A DNA stretch of 54,292 bases, from IMG/VR virus record IMGVR_UViG_3300004770_000016, positions 1 through 54,292 of that record; one strand, written 5' to 3'. The position numbers and the translations under genes are program-made. Within the stretch, counting starts at the first letter, position 1. Each line of letters opens with the position of its first letter. The DNA comes from a virus. The notes under the pieces were generated by a model. That model worked only from the letters and a program-made list of their open reading frames with translations. It did not search any database and was not told the DNA's origin. Positions 43,174-51,987 of this stretch are shown one piece after another.

Positions 43174-43760
43174 AACTTCCTTACTTCAGGAGCCTGCTTC
43201 AATAGACTCTTGTCATTTGCTTTATCATCCACATTGTAATGTGCCTGCCCTTCGCTAGGAATTTGTTCGCCGCGTGCTTTGCGTTGCAGTTTTAATAATT
43301 CATTTAATTCTTTCACGAACCCTGAATTATATTTGTCGCCATAATAATCTTCAAATTTGTGGTTTGGCGCTTCCTTATAATCGGGGTCATTTAATAATGC
43401 ACCTTCTCTGGGTTCCGTGGGCTGCTGATATATTTCTAGATCTTCGCCAGGATGACGAACAACCATGGCATCCTTGGTAATTCCCAAACTGGTACTGAGA
43501 TACTCATGCAGCTCGCCCTGTGTGACAGGATAATCCACAGTGGCCTCGTAGATGGTTACTTCGGCATTCTTGATTTTGGGAAAGTCTAAAGGTAATTCCT
43601 GTATGGGGGTAATCCCAACTTTCTTCCATTGAGACAGTTGGTATTTCTCCAGTAATCCCTTCATCATATCGGCCTGCTCAGGCGTAAATTTGCCCGCGAC
43701 CTTGATACGGAAGTTCCATTTTTTTGTGCTTTCTGCTAGATATGTCTTAAAATTTTTCAT
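43170..43760 (-). CDS. Late protein with T4-type capsid-targeting leader, 196 aa
   Basis: 196 residues. The start MKNFKTYLAES closely follows the T4 internal-protein leader (MKTYQEFIAEA), with LAE|S as the predicted prohead protease cut after residue 10. The body is alpha/beta: KWNFRIKVAGKFTPEQADMM, then EVTIYEATVDYPVTQGELHE and a polar tail. Leaderful late gene: AATAAATA 21 nt upstream plus AGGAAC. The stop overlaps the CPxH gene (ATGA). Probable internal head protein. Confidence 0.7.
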   Translation of the reverse strand: MKNFKTYLAESTKKWNFRIKVAGKFTPEQADMMKGLLEKYQLSQWKKVGITPIQELPLDFPKIKNAEVTIYEATVDYPVTQGELHEYLSTSLGITKDAMVVRHPGEDLEIYQQPTEPREGALLNDPDYKEAPNHKFEDYYGDKYNSGFVKELNELLKLQRKARGEQIPSEGQAHYNVDDKANDKSLLKQAPEVRKF

Positions 43761-43781
43761 AGTTAATTTGTTCCTATGCTT

Positions 43782-43789
43782 TATTTATT
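43782..43789 (-). promoter_or_regulatory. Late promoter box with leader
   Basis: AATAAATA, 21 nt before the ATG at 43760; AGGAAC Shine-Dalgarno present. Confidence 0.5.
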
Positions 43790-44255
43790 TCAAATTCTTA
43801 AGTTTTTCCAATATGGAGTTTCGATCTGTCATAATATAGCCTTCGCCCTGTACCTCATTGTCTTGTCCATGTTTTTTATCAATAGCTAGCTTTTTAAGCT
43901 GTAAATCTACCATTTTTAATTTTTTGTCTATTTTGGCACTTTTAGCTTGTATAGCTGCGTTCATCATATTGGCCGCTACTTCAAACATGCGAGCGCCATA
44001 GCGTGCTTCTACATTCATTCCTAGATCCATTAAATCGTCATAGGCCTGCTCGGCTTTGACAGCCAATGCGTCCAGTTCGGCATCACTTATATCCCCTAGT
44101 CCTTTGACTCTGGGCAAAGCCGCAGATATCTTGTCAAATTCTTCAAGTTTAGATTGCAGATCAATAGTGGGAGGAGCCATAGTAGCTTCTTTCGCGGGAA
44201 TAATGTCCTCGGTCTTGGGGTCAATGTTTAAAATTTCTTCTAATTTTTTTGTCAT
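43785..44255 (-). CDS. 16: Terminase small subunit gp16
   Basis: 156 residues (T4 gp16 164). A central coiled-coil region with DELDALAVKAEQAYDDLMDL, GMNVEARYGARMFEVAANMM, NAAIQAKSAKIDKKLKMVDL and QLKKLAIDKK follows the gp16 layout (A-R-x-x-E-V-A ... K-x-x-K-x-x-M-x-x-L). It forms the ring that recognises DNA and stimulates gp17. In T4 it is adjacent to 17; here two late genes separate them. The start overlaps the upstream gp4 stop by 4 bp. Confidence 0.75.
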   Translation of the reverse strand: MTKKLEEILNIDPKTEDIIPAKEATMAPPTIDLQSKLEEFDKISAALPRVKGLGDISDAELDALAVKAEQAYDDLMDLGMNVEARYGARMFEVAANMMNAAIQAKSAKIDKKLKMVDLQLKKLAIDKKHGQDNEVQGEGYIMTDRNSILEKLKNLK

Positions 44256-44689
44256 TTTTTAGTACCTAAAAATAAATCATGTTCGGTTATTATGCGGAAA
44301 ATCATTCCGGCCTGTTTGCAATAATTTCTAGCTGCTTGCCATTTTACCATGTTGCGAACATACTGTGCTTGATTGTACTTGTTTTTTCCAACATTTTCCA
44401 GTATGGCCTGATTGGCAGGTTTTATTTCCCAAATCTCTGCACGTTTTTTATTTGATTTATCTACAAATACCACAAGGAAATCCGGAACGTAAACAGTGGC
44501 CTTGCCTGTTAAAGGATCACGATAAGGTATTTTAACGCTTTCGCTGGCCCATTGATGTATGGCAGGATTTTCATCGCACATTTTCATTACAGCAATTTCC
44601 CAACTTGAGCGAAATCGCGGGGTTCCTCGCCCGATGTACTTATCAGGATTTTTGAGTTTGTAACTGCCTTGTGAAAATCTTAGACTCAT
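44252..44689 (-). CDS. 4: Head completion protein gp4
   Basis: 145 residues (T4 gp4 150). The signature is GSYKLKNPDKYIGRGTPRFR followed by SSWEIAVMKMCDENPAIHQW, then PDFLVV and WEIKPANQAI: the conserved restriction-endonuclease-like head-completion fold (E...PDF...E-x-K). It acts late, binding the DNA-filled head before tail joining. Overlaps its neighbours by 4 bp on both sides. Confidence 0.9.
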   Translation of the reverse strand: MSLRFSQGSYKLKNPDKYIGRGTPRFRSSWEIAVMKMCDENPAIHQWASESVKIPYRDPLTGKATVYVPDFLVVFVDKSNKKRAEIWEIKPANQAILENVGKNKYNQAQYVRNMVKWQAARNYCKQAGMIFRIITEHDLFLGTKK

Positions 44690-45081
44690 TTTACTTTTGG
44701 AGTATTGTCTATGATCTGTCTGGTAACTTCCTGTGATGGCTGGAATGATTGACTAGCTCCCAGCAAACTAGTTTTCAGTCTATTATAATTTAATATTTCG
44801 GCAACCAATCCGCTAATCTCAGTTGATCCCAGTGTTCTTAATGTATCTAAAATCTGTAGAGCATTATATCCGTCTTGCAATGCCTGCGTGAGTATTGTTA
44901 TTGCTGTTGATTCTGCGGCAACTGCTTGAAAACCTCTGCTCTCAAAAAAACCCGTCATAGCGATTAGCTCGTTGTTGTTTATAGTGATTGGAGTGCTAAA
45001 GTAATTGTTCATTACCTGTATTGTTTGATCAGAGCTGGATGGAGCTTTTTGTGAAGGAATATTAGTGTACAAAGCTGTCAT
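44686..45081 (-). CDS. Structural protein between gp4 and the tube initiator, 131 aa
   Basis: 131 residues: MTALYTNIPSQKAPSSSDQT, TPITINNNELIAMTGFFESR, GFQAVAAESTAITILTQALQ and DTLRTLGSTEISGLVAEILN. Small helical fold with a disordered end. I recall homologues in the same position in other T4-like phages, perhaps baseplate-associated, but without assignment. Coupled by ATGA to both flanking genes. Confidence 0.6.
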   Translation of the reverse strand: MTALYTNIPSQKAPSSSDQTIQVMNNYFSTPITINNNELIAMTGFFESRGFQAVAAESTAITILTQALQDGYNALQILDTLRTLGSTEISGLVAEILNYNRLKTSLLGASQSFQPSQEVTRQIIDNTPKVK

Positions 45082-46256
45082 ATTATTGGTCCGACACCTA
45101 ATTTTTCACTGTAGGAAGGTAACTCAACTTGCGTTGCTTGTGTGGCATTTGAGGGTTGAGATCCTGCAGGAACACTTATTCCTGCAGGATTGGTGCTTTG
45201 TGATTCATTCAAAGACTGAGATGATAATATATTTGGTCCTGAAGTTTTCAGCAGTAGACTGAAAAATTTAACATTAGAATTAGGGGGTATAAAAATACTA
45301 TCTGGTAATCTGGATCCAGCAGCCGCAATTGTTTCGCTGTTTATTCTATCAAGATCGCTGTTGCCAGGATTGTTCAAACTGCCTCTAATATCCGTAATTC
45401 CCGATACTGACCCATTTTGATCTACAACTGTGGGATTCCCTTGTCCTCCAATGCCGATGGTACTGAAGGCTGTATCATAATGTTCAGGGCTATTAAATCC
45501 ACTTTGAGAAATAACGCGATTATCCGGATTGGTATCATAAATCATTGTTTCGTATTCTATGATCATTTTGCTGGCTGCTATTTTACTTCCTGCTGACTGA
45601 TCTAACGATTCATGCGACCAGTCTTTTATCAAGGGTTTGACCAATTTAAACGCTGTGTATTTCTTTTGATTTAATTGAAAAATATCTATTGATTCAATGA
45701 AAGGTATGGATTGTCCATTACTCAATCCAAATTTGTTGGAATTGCTGATGAAGTCGTTGTATTTGTTATCGCTATATTTAGGCACTGTAGACGCTTGCGT
45801 TATACTCACACGTCCGGTGTCATTGCTGTCTCCGTAATAGTATGTATAATAACTTTTCCAAAAATTAGTTGAAAGATTTGCCATGTCATCATGAAACGTG
45901 ATAGAAATTGGACTGTAATTTATTTTCTTTTGTATAATGTGCTTTCTATTATACTGATTCATTATTTCGGTATCAATTGTGAATTTAGGCAAATCTACCT
46001 GTTTGGATAACAAACCTATAAATCCTTTGTATCTGCCATACCATCTATTAAATTCTATATATGCAACAGTATCGGTAATAGCCTTGGCTATATCCGCATT
46101 AATGTTGATCCTTACATAATATATCCATCCAGCTTTTGGGCTAAATTCATAGATACGATCTGGCGTACTTCTTAGATATAATCTAGAAGCATGTTGGTAG
46201 TCTCTAAGATTTACCCCAGCACTGCCGCTTAATTGATTTACCCACCCGCTTGACAT
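45078..46256 (-). CDS. Tail-tube-fold baseplate protein (gp54/gp48-like)
   Basis: 392 residues (T4 gp54 320, gp48 364). The tube-like core VDLPKFTIDTEIMNQYNRKH, IIQKKINYSPISITFHDDMA and NFWKSYYTYYYGDSNDTGRV contains the LPKFxI / NQYNRK / ITFxDD motifs typical of T4-like tube-initiator or tube-cap proteins. A Ser/Asn/Gly-rich C-terminal extension follows. It caps or starts the gp19 tube at the baseplate. The late box GATAAATA ends 7 nt before the ATG with no Shine-Dalgarno. A terminator separates it from gene 19. Confidence 0.65.
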   Translation of the reverse strand: MSSGWVNQLSGSAGVNLRDYQHASRLYLRSTPDRIYEFSPKAGWIYYVRININADIAKAITDTVAYIEFNRWYGRYKGFIGLLSKQVDLPKFTIDTEIMNQYNRKHIIQKKINYSPISITFHDDMANLSTNFWKSYYTYYYGDSNDTGRVSITQASTVPKYSDNKYNDFISNSNKFGLSNGQSIPFIESIDIFQLNQKKYTAFKLVKPLIKDWSHESLDQSAGSKIAASKMIIEYETMIYDTNPDNRVISQSGFNSPEHYDTAFSTIGIGGQGNPTVVDQNGSVSGITDIRGSLNNPGNSDLDRINSETIAAAGSRLPDSIFIPPNSNVKFFSLLLKTSGPNILSSQSLNESQSTNPAGISVPAGSQPSNATQATQVELPSYSEKLGVGPII

Positions 46257-46263
46257 AGTGTTT

Positions 46264-46271
46264 TATTTATC
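46264..46271 (-). promoter_or_regulatory. Late promoter box, near-leaderless arrangement
   Basis: GATAAATA with 7 nt (AAACACT) to the ATG at 46256. Confidence 0.6.
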
Positions 46272-46274
46272 TAT

Positions 46275-46305
46275 AAAAAAAGGCGTAATAAATTACGCCT
46301 TTTTT
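46275..46305 (-). terminator. Bidirectional terminator after gene 19
   Basis: AGGCGTAAT/ATTACGCCT with AA loop, flanked by A and T runs on both sides. Confidence 0.9.
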
Positions 46306-46324
46306 ATCAGTGTATAAAAAAATA

Positions 46325-46981
46325 TTAAGCCGGAATTCCACTACCGCCGGCTCCGCCGGTAGCTAATGTTCCGGCTGTTTGCCTAATCCGCTCACCAATT
46401 CCTACTAGTGATCCAGCAGCATTGAGTTGAATGGCATTGTCATATCTAACAGTCAATGTGATCTCTAATGGATCACTGGTTTTATAATCACCTTGAGAGT
46501 ATGCAGCTTTGTTTAAAAAGCAGCCATCCAATTCAAAAGTTTCTAAAACAACCGGACCATATTGGTTGCCATTTCCGCCATCTAAAATTTGTATCAACGT
46601 GGTAAATTTATAATCTATTCCGCTTACAGCACTGCTTTGTTCATAAAAGTCAAATTGCTTTTGAAGCTGTTCGCCAACCAGTCTACTGACGTTGCCTTGT
46701 GCATCATCTCTAATTTTGATTTCAACGTCATCCCACTTGGCCTTGCCTGCTAGTTTGATTCGACTATTATAAACATCTAGAGTGATGTCATCAAAACTGG
46801 GTGATGGTCTACCTGCACTCATAACTTGTTTGGTCAATTCGGTAGTGGGTTTTGTAACACCAAAATTTTCAAAAAGTACGCGAAAACGATATGCCAGTTT
46901 TGGCATCAGCAGCCCTTGATTGGATGCACTCTGAGATGTGTCTAACGGTACTCCTAAATTGCTTAAACTTGAAATTGCCAT
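46325..46981 (-). CDS. 19: Tail tube protein gp19
   Basis: 218 residues (T4 gp19 163; this is in the range of aquatic relatives). Pattern: LAYRFRVLFENFGVTKPTTE, LTKQVMSAGRPSPSFDDITL, DVYNSRIKLAGKAKWDDVEI and DYKFTTLIQILDGGN, then ETFELDGCFLNKAAYSQGDY and LTVRYDNA. It forms the inner tube of the contractile tail. AAGGAG lies 5 nt from its ATG (CAAGGAGCATTAAATG). A transcript from gene 18 probably reads into it and stops at the terminator. Confidence 0.95.
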   Translation of the reverse strand: MAISSLSNLGVPLDTSQSASNQGLLMPKLAYRFRVLFENFGVTKPTTELTKQVMSAGRPSPSFDDITLDVYNSRIKLAGKAKWDDVEIKIRDDAQGNVSRLVGEQLQKQFDFYEQSSAVSGIDYKFTTLIQILDGGNGNQYGPVVLETFELDGCFLNKAAYSQGDYKTSDPLEITLTVRYDNAIQLNAAGSLVGIGERIRQTAGTLATGGAGGSGIPA

Positions 46982-47009
46982 TTAATGCTCCTTGTTCTAT
47001 TTTGTTAAA

Positions 47010-50000
47010 TTAGGCCTTTGCGCCTGCTGCGATAGCACCGGTGTTGACCAATCTCAATGGGATGTAAATAAACTCTACAGCTTTAACTGGTTCAATGGCA
47101 ATGTCTACCCATAACTCACTGCGATCAATTCTCGAAGGAGTATTGTTTGATGTATCGCATACTGTGATATAATCGTAAATCGCTCTTTGTGCTACCAATT
47201 CTAAAAGAAGATTATCAACTGCTCCTTTTATTTCAGAACGAGTGATCGAATCGTTTGGTTCAAACAAGAACGGACGAGCCAGTATTTCTAACTGTCTGCG
47301 CAGATAGCAAACTAGTCTAGCAACGTTAATACGATCCAAGCTACTGGCCACACTTGCACGAGTATATTGCCCCATTACTACCAACCCGGAACCCGGGATA
47401 GTGGCTATTGGATTGACTTTGGCTTCTGCTAATACATTTCTTAAACCTTCATACAGTGAAGTTTGTACAAATTCATCAGTGGTTGGATCAACATATCCTA
47501 CCGCTGTGGCATTTTGAACCACGCCTCGTCTTAGTCCAGCTGGAGCAAACCACGGATAACTTACATTATCGCTGTTGGCAATGGTATATAACATCATGTG
47601 ACTAGGTGGTACAACTATATAATTTCCAAAGTTATCATTGCTATAACCGCTGGGATAATAAAAAGCCGTGTAGTCGTCGTAAGTTACCGCACCAACATCG
47701 CCGTTATCCAAAGCACCATTGGTGTTATTGCCCCAAGCACTAAGTGTGGTGGCATCTGGTTCCAATCGGAAAGGAGTATCTGCCACAACAAATGCCGTTT
47801 GATTTCTATCCGAATTTAGATTGACCAAATTCTGCACAGCTTCTGGATAGCCAGGGCATGCCAGTAGATTGAATACAAGTGTATCGGTATCTCTTACAGC
47901 AGCATTGGTATCAATTAAAGATTTTAATGCTGCAACAACCACAGCTCTTTGTGCATGTCTTCCAAAGGTACCAACTCCTTGACTATCATTAGGACTTGCT
48001 GTTACCCAGCGATCCGCTTCATAGTTGGACAAAGGATCACTGTTGTATCTGATATTGACACCATTGTTGGCATTCAGATTGATGTAATCACTAACATATT
48101 TCTTAACATTGAATCCACTGCGACGTGTATTCCATAATCTTGTACCCTGTGGATACAAAGCCGGATCAGGTGCATCTGGATCAAGATAATTGCTTCCTAG
48201 CATGACCTTGATCGGTGTTACTGTAGACATGCTGGATGCTCCACTGGTGCTCCAGCGAGCATCCGCAAATAGCCAACCATTTGGTGTGGTATGATCGGTT
48301 GGATCTTGCAAAACCCAGGTCAATGTTGAACCATTATACACATAAATTTGATGACCATAACTGTCTATGGGCGAAGTCTGTATCCAAATGTCTCCATTTG
48401 TTAACGGAGTTCCGTCACTTTGCGTGGTAGGAGCCGAAGCCGAAACCAAAGGACCGTTTGGATCACTATTTGGGAACTGATTTAAATATCCCACCCAAGT
48501 TGTTCCGTTTTGATATAAAATATCCACTTGATCAGTCATGGAATCGTACCATAACTGTCCATCGGCAGGAGTAGTGGAAGGAGCCGTCGGTAATGATTGA
48601 TAAAACAACGGAGCCCAGTTGCTTGCACGCAAACTGTATCCATTGGTTTGATATCTACCTGTACGATATAGGTTTGGCGTAGTTTGTGGATTAAATCCTA
48701 AAGCATTGGGACTGCCGCCAGTCAATGGAGAATTGGTTCCATCTGCTATCTTAAAATCTCCACCTAACGCATGACTTATTGTGATTGTGCCATTGGTGCC
48801 AGCGGACGGGCTATAAGTTGCAGAAACATTGCTAAATCCTGCAGCACTAATAGCTGTAACCAGCGCGTTCAATGATGTGGCTGTGTTGTTTGCTGGCTGC
48901 GGAGCAATGGTCACTGTGGCAGTATTAAAATGTCCAAATACTCCTGCTAGAGTTTCATTCAAGACAAATGTACTATTTGTTGCGGTGTTGAATCCAGTAA
49001 ATGAGTTAGGTACGGCATAGCTAATAGTTGTAGGAGCTACAGCTTTTCTTCTGTATACCTTAAATTCAGCTAAAAATTGCGAACTAGTTGATCCGCCTTT
49101 GCCCTGATCATAATTACTGCAAACAAATAGTGTTCCAACAGGAATTTGTGTTCCTCCGGTCAAATCCAAATTGAAGATTGCTGCATCGGTACTTTTGTAG
49201 ATGGGGGCCGCCACTGTTCCAAAAGTCTGTGTTGCTCCGTTATAATAACTAACAGACCAATTGGCTCCATTATTTGGAGGCGTTGTTTTGATATACACAC
49301 TTCCACTAGGATTTCCATTAGCTGCAAATTGCGGAACCTGCGTGTGTGGCTGTATGGCAAGACTTACTGCTGCATAGGTTGACGTAAATCCTAGAGGACC
49401 CACGGCCGATCCACTTAGAGAAATGCTGCCTTTGTAAGTGACATCGCTAGCATCTGCATATAATGCCACTTGACCATTAAGCACTCTAGCTCCTACTCCG
49501 TGTGTGTACATCACACTGTTTATGCTCGAAACAACTTGCGAGGTGCTAGTTCCGCTAAAAGTAATGGATTGTCCGTTAACGGTAAGTGACAGTCCGGTAT
49601 TAAATGAGCTGCTTATTCCTGAACTGACCGCGATAGGATAACTGGTTTGCCAGCAAGTGCTTCCGTTCCAGGTTGGACTAAATGTTTGTTCCCAATTGCT
49701 GCCGACCAATACCCAGACATTATCGCTGTTTTTATACCATAGTTCATTGGTATTTTCTTGCGTAACTACCATGGCATATGCGCCAAGCGTTCCAAAACTT
49801 GGATTCGGGGTCCAATAAGGATTTCCCATAAAATCAGTGGAACTAGCGGCAACTGAGTTTTTATTTGTGTCGTCAATGATAAGAAGGGTTTGATTTTCAA
49901 ACAATCCAGAAGTGGCGTTCCATTCGCTTACTCCAAATACCGAATTGGCGGAGTTTAACCAATAAGTTCCTGCTACTGGACTGCCTGTAACCGGGCTGGA

Positions 50001-50369
50001 CTGTGGTTCTAACTGCCCTAAATCAATATCAGCACGAACAACATATGCGCGACTGCTGATACCCAACAAACTATGCGCAGCTTGCAACCCATATTCGTTT
50101 AACTCACCACCGTTTACAGGGTTTCCATTTGAGTCAGTTTGAAAAGTTGGATTTCCAAATGTACTACCCAAATCAAGCTGACTGGTAATTGTCCAAACTT
50201 TTCCTGCATTAGCACCTAATGTGCCTGCTGCTGTTCCAGTAGCACTGCTGTTCTTCTTGTTGGCAGCAGATGCCACAAAAATTAGAGGAACTGTTCCAGG
50301 AGCTGCTGGATTATAAAAACTCTCGTCAACAACTGTGACGGATACGCCTGGTGAATTTAGTGTTGCCAT
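47010..50369 (-). CDS. 18: Tail sheath protein gp18, enlarged
   Basis: 1119 residues against 659 in T4. N-terminal ATLNSPGVSVTVVDESFYNP and C-terminal RIDRSELWVDIAIEPVKAVE, FIYIPLRLVNTGA are typical sheath ends; the C-terminal core has DRINVARLVCYLRRQLEILA and FLFEPND. The extra length lies in the exposed middle: beta-rich Ser/Thr/Gly sequence with units of the type PTTQSDGTPLTNGDIWIQTS and TPADGQLWYDSMTDQV. These may form added surface domains of the contractile sheath. AAGGAG is present, with a late box 31 nt upstream. Confidence 0.95.
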   Translation of the reverse strand: MATLNSPGVSVTVVDESFYNPAAPGTVPLIFVASAANKKNSSATGTAAGTLGANAGKVWTITSQLDLGSTFGNPTFQTDSNGNPVNGGELNEYGLQAAHSLLGISSRAYVVRADIDLGQLEPQSSPVTGSPVAGTYWLNSANSVFGVSEWNATSGLFENQTLLIIDDTNKNSVAASSTDFMGNPYWTPNPSFGTLGAYAMVVTQENTNELWYKNSDNVWVLVGSNWEQTFSPTWNGSTCWQTSYPIAVSSGISSSFNTGLSLTVNGQSITFSGTSTSQVVSSINSVMYTHGVGARVLNGQVALYADASDVTYKGSISLSGSAVGPLGFTSTYAAVSLAIQPHTQVPQFAANGNPSGSVYIKTTPPNNGANWSVSYYNGATQTFGTVAAPIYKSTDAAIFNLDLTGGTQIPVGTLFVCSNYDQGKGGSTSSQFLAEFKVYRRKAVAPTTISYAVPNSFTGFNTATNSTFVLNETLAGVFGHFNTATVTIAPQPANNTATSLNALVTAISAAGFSNVSATYSPSAGTNGTITISHALGGDFKIADGTNSPLTGGSPNALGFNPQTTPNLYRTGRYQTNGYSLRASNWAPLFYQSLPTAPSTTPADGQLWYDSMTDQVDILYQNGTTWVGYLNQFPNSDPNGPLVSASAPTTQSDGTPLTNGDIWIQTSPIDSYGHQIYVYNGSTLTWVLQDPTDHTTPNGWLFADARWSTSGASSMSTVTPIKVMLGSNYLDPDAPDPALYPQGTRLWNTRRSGFNVKKYVSDYINLNANNGVNIRYNSDPLSNYEADRWVTASPNDSQGVGTFGRHAQRAVVVAALKSLIDTNAAVRDTDTLVFNLLACPGYPEAVQNLVNLNSDRNQTAFVVADTPFRLEPDATTLSAWGNNTNGALDNGDVGAVTYDDYTAFYYPSGYSNDNFGNYIVVPPSHMMLYTIANSDNVSYPWFAPAGLRRGVVQNATAVGYVDPTTDEFVQTSLYEGLRNVLAEAKVNPIATIPGSGLVVMGQYTRASVASSLDRINVARLVCYLRRQLEILARPFLFEPNDSITRSEIKGAVDNLLLELVAQRAIYDYITVCDTSNNTPSRIDRSELWVDIAIEPVKAVEFIYIPLRLVNTGAIAAGAKA

Positions 50370-50400
50370 TTATCGATCTCCTTGATGGATTGCTTATTTT

Positions 50401-50408
50401 TATTTATC
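50401..50408 (-). promoter_or_regulatory. Late promoter box with leader for gene 18
   Basis: GATAAATA, 31 nt before the ATG at 50369; AAGGAG in the leader. Confidence 0.55.
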
Positions 50409-50474
50409 GATTACCAACGGTTTTTACCGATTAAATATTCGGTAAATCACACTTTTTCAATGATTTGCAAATTA

Positions 50475-51122
50475 TTAAACGTTCTTGATAAAAGATTCGA
50501 GCTGTGGGAAAAGACACTGTATTCCTTGACTATTGTCGATCACAGCGTCAAACCGGCTACCCACCCAAGACCATTCACTTGCATGTATTTTAGGATACTT
50601 TTGACTCATAAGTTCTCTCGCATCTTCCAGTATCCATAGATCAGACCAATCTGTGGTGTTTTCCTTTACAGCAGTTTCATACCATTCAGGCAGAGGACCT
50701 CGCTGTATCCAGACCACTTTGCCGCCTTGCTTACGAATAATTTCTATCTCATTTGGAAATCGGCAATCTGTGATAACAGTGTTGCCCTTTCTGTTACGCA
50801 ATTTATTTTCTAAGGATGCGATCCAGATATCGTCGTGAAAACTTTGACGACACACTTCCGTTCCCCAATATTGTAGTATCCAACGGGGAGTAAGGTGTGG
50901 CATATCTAATCTTTCCGCCCACCAAGTATCTACTTTTTCTCTCTGCTCGCGGGCTTCTTTAGTTCTACCCTCAAGCATTTCGCGATCCCACCCAAAAATT
51001 AAAGACACAGCATCTTTAAGAGAATTTGCAAATGATTCTCTAGAAAACTGATGTTTTTCTACTAGATAATCTGCGGCTGTATCTTTGCCGCTGCCGATCC
51101 ATCCCACAAATCCAATAATCAT
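50475..51122 (-). CDS. 1: Deoxynucleoside monophosphate kinase (gp1 type)
   Basis: 215 residues (T4 gp1 241). P-loop GWIGSGKDT at 7-15, then ADYLVEKHQFSRESFANSLK, the LID/substrate region RWILQYWGTEVCRQSFHDDI and VITDCRFPNEIEIIRKQGGK. It phosphorylates dNMPs, including modified ones in T-even phages, for phage DNA synthesis. GAGGAAATTTTT precedes the ATG. It sits among structural genes between the neck gene 13 and the sheath gene. Confidence 0.85.
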   Translation of the reverse strand: MIIGFVGWIGSGKDTAADYLVEKHQFSRESFANSLKDAVSLIFGWDREMLEGRTKEAREQREKVDTWWAERLDMPHLTPRWILQYWGTEVCRQSFHDDIWIASLENKLRNRKGNTVITDCRFPNEIEIIRKQGGKVVWIQRGPLPEWYETAVKENTTDWSDLWILEDARELMSQKYPKIHASEWSWVGSRFDAVIDNSQGIQCLFPQLESFIKNV

Positions 51123-51171
51123 AAAAATTTCCTCAATATTAAATTGTAATAAAATTTAATAAAAAAGTCAA

Positions 51172-51939
51172 TTAACCTATGACAAAATACATGGGCTGTT
51201 GATTATCAAAGTTGTTGATCAGTTCTTTGTCCAGTTCTGCGGCCTTGTCAATCCCTTCTTTCTTGAGGGCTGTGCCATTCAGTTGAGTATTTCCGCCCTG
51301 CGGAGCAGCAATCGATGCAAATTTTTCGCGTGCCTCGCCCAGCATGATCTTGGCCATGGCCAAAGCGTAGTCCTTGATCCAAACTCCTGCATAGGGATCT
51401 TGGAATAGCGCAAAGTCTGGACGATAATTGTAAATCCATGCCAGTACATTTTCTTCTGTTTGAGGACGCTGAGATACACGTAGTTTTTTAGTGGTAGGAT
51501 TAAAATCAAAGTTAATAAAGCTACCAAACATTTTACCAACTAGATTTTGATAGCTGGCAAACGCAAAGTAGGTCCCTAATCCACCCATGTTGCTGGAGCT
51601 TAACAGATAGGTGTTGGTGTAGGCTAGATTGAATGGTTCAAACAAGGATCCACCATCGCCGCCGCCTGATCTTGAACCTATGCTGCGACGAAACAGTTGC
51701 CGAACCTGCATGACTTCTTTGGGCATGTAATATTCATTTTGGTTAACTTGCAAGGTTAAAAAAGCAAAACTTTCTTCGGTAGAGTTTTGGCTGCGCTGAC
51801 GATATCTTGACAGAGCCTTGTCAATGGCGGTATTGTAATGTACTGGATCAAGTTCTATATCTATCATTCCATCACCTAAAAAGGTTTTGATATAGTCTAT
51901 CACAAGCTGTCTTTGATTATCTAAGTCGTTGTTATCCAT
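51172..51939 (-). CDS. 13: Neck protein gp13-like
   Basis: 255 residues (T4 gp13 309). MDNNDLDNQRQLVIDYIKTF, GDGMIDIELDPVHYNTAIDK, ALSRYRQRSQNSTEESFAFL and LAWIYNYRPDFALFQDPYAG follow the gp13/neck pattern I recall in aquatic T4-like phages, ending in NNFDNQQPMYFVIG. It plugs the portal with gp14. The late box ACTAAATA ends 5 nt before the ATG with no Shine-Dalgarno (leaderless). It diverges from gene 14 over 48 bp. Confidence 0.8.
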   Translation of the reverse strand: MDNNDLDNQRQLVIDYIKTFLGDGMIDIELDPVHYNTAIDKALSRYRQRSQNSTEESFAFLTLQVNQNEYYMPKEVMQVRQLFRRSIGSRSGGGDGGSLFEPFNLAYTNTYLLSSSNMGGLGTYFAFASYQNLVGKMFGSFINFDFNPTTKKLRVSQRPQTEENVLAWIYNYRPDFALFQDPYAGVWIKDYALAMAKIMLGEAREKFASIAAPQGGNTQLNGTALKKEGIDKAAELDKELINNFDNQQPMYFVIG

Positions 51940-51944
51940 ACTAG

Positions 51945-51952
51945 TATTTAGT
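51945..51952 (-). promoter_or_regulatory. Late promoter box, leaderless arrangement
   Basis: ACTAAATA with 5 nt (CTAGT) to the ATG at 51939. Confidence 0.6.
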
Positions 51953-51987
51953 TCAATAAATACAATAGCTTCACTAGGAGAAGTAAT

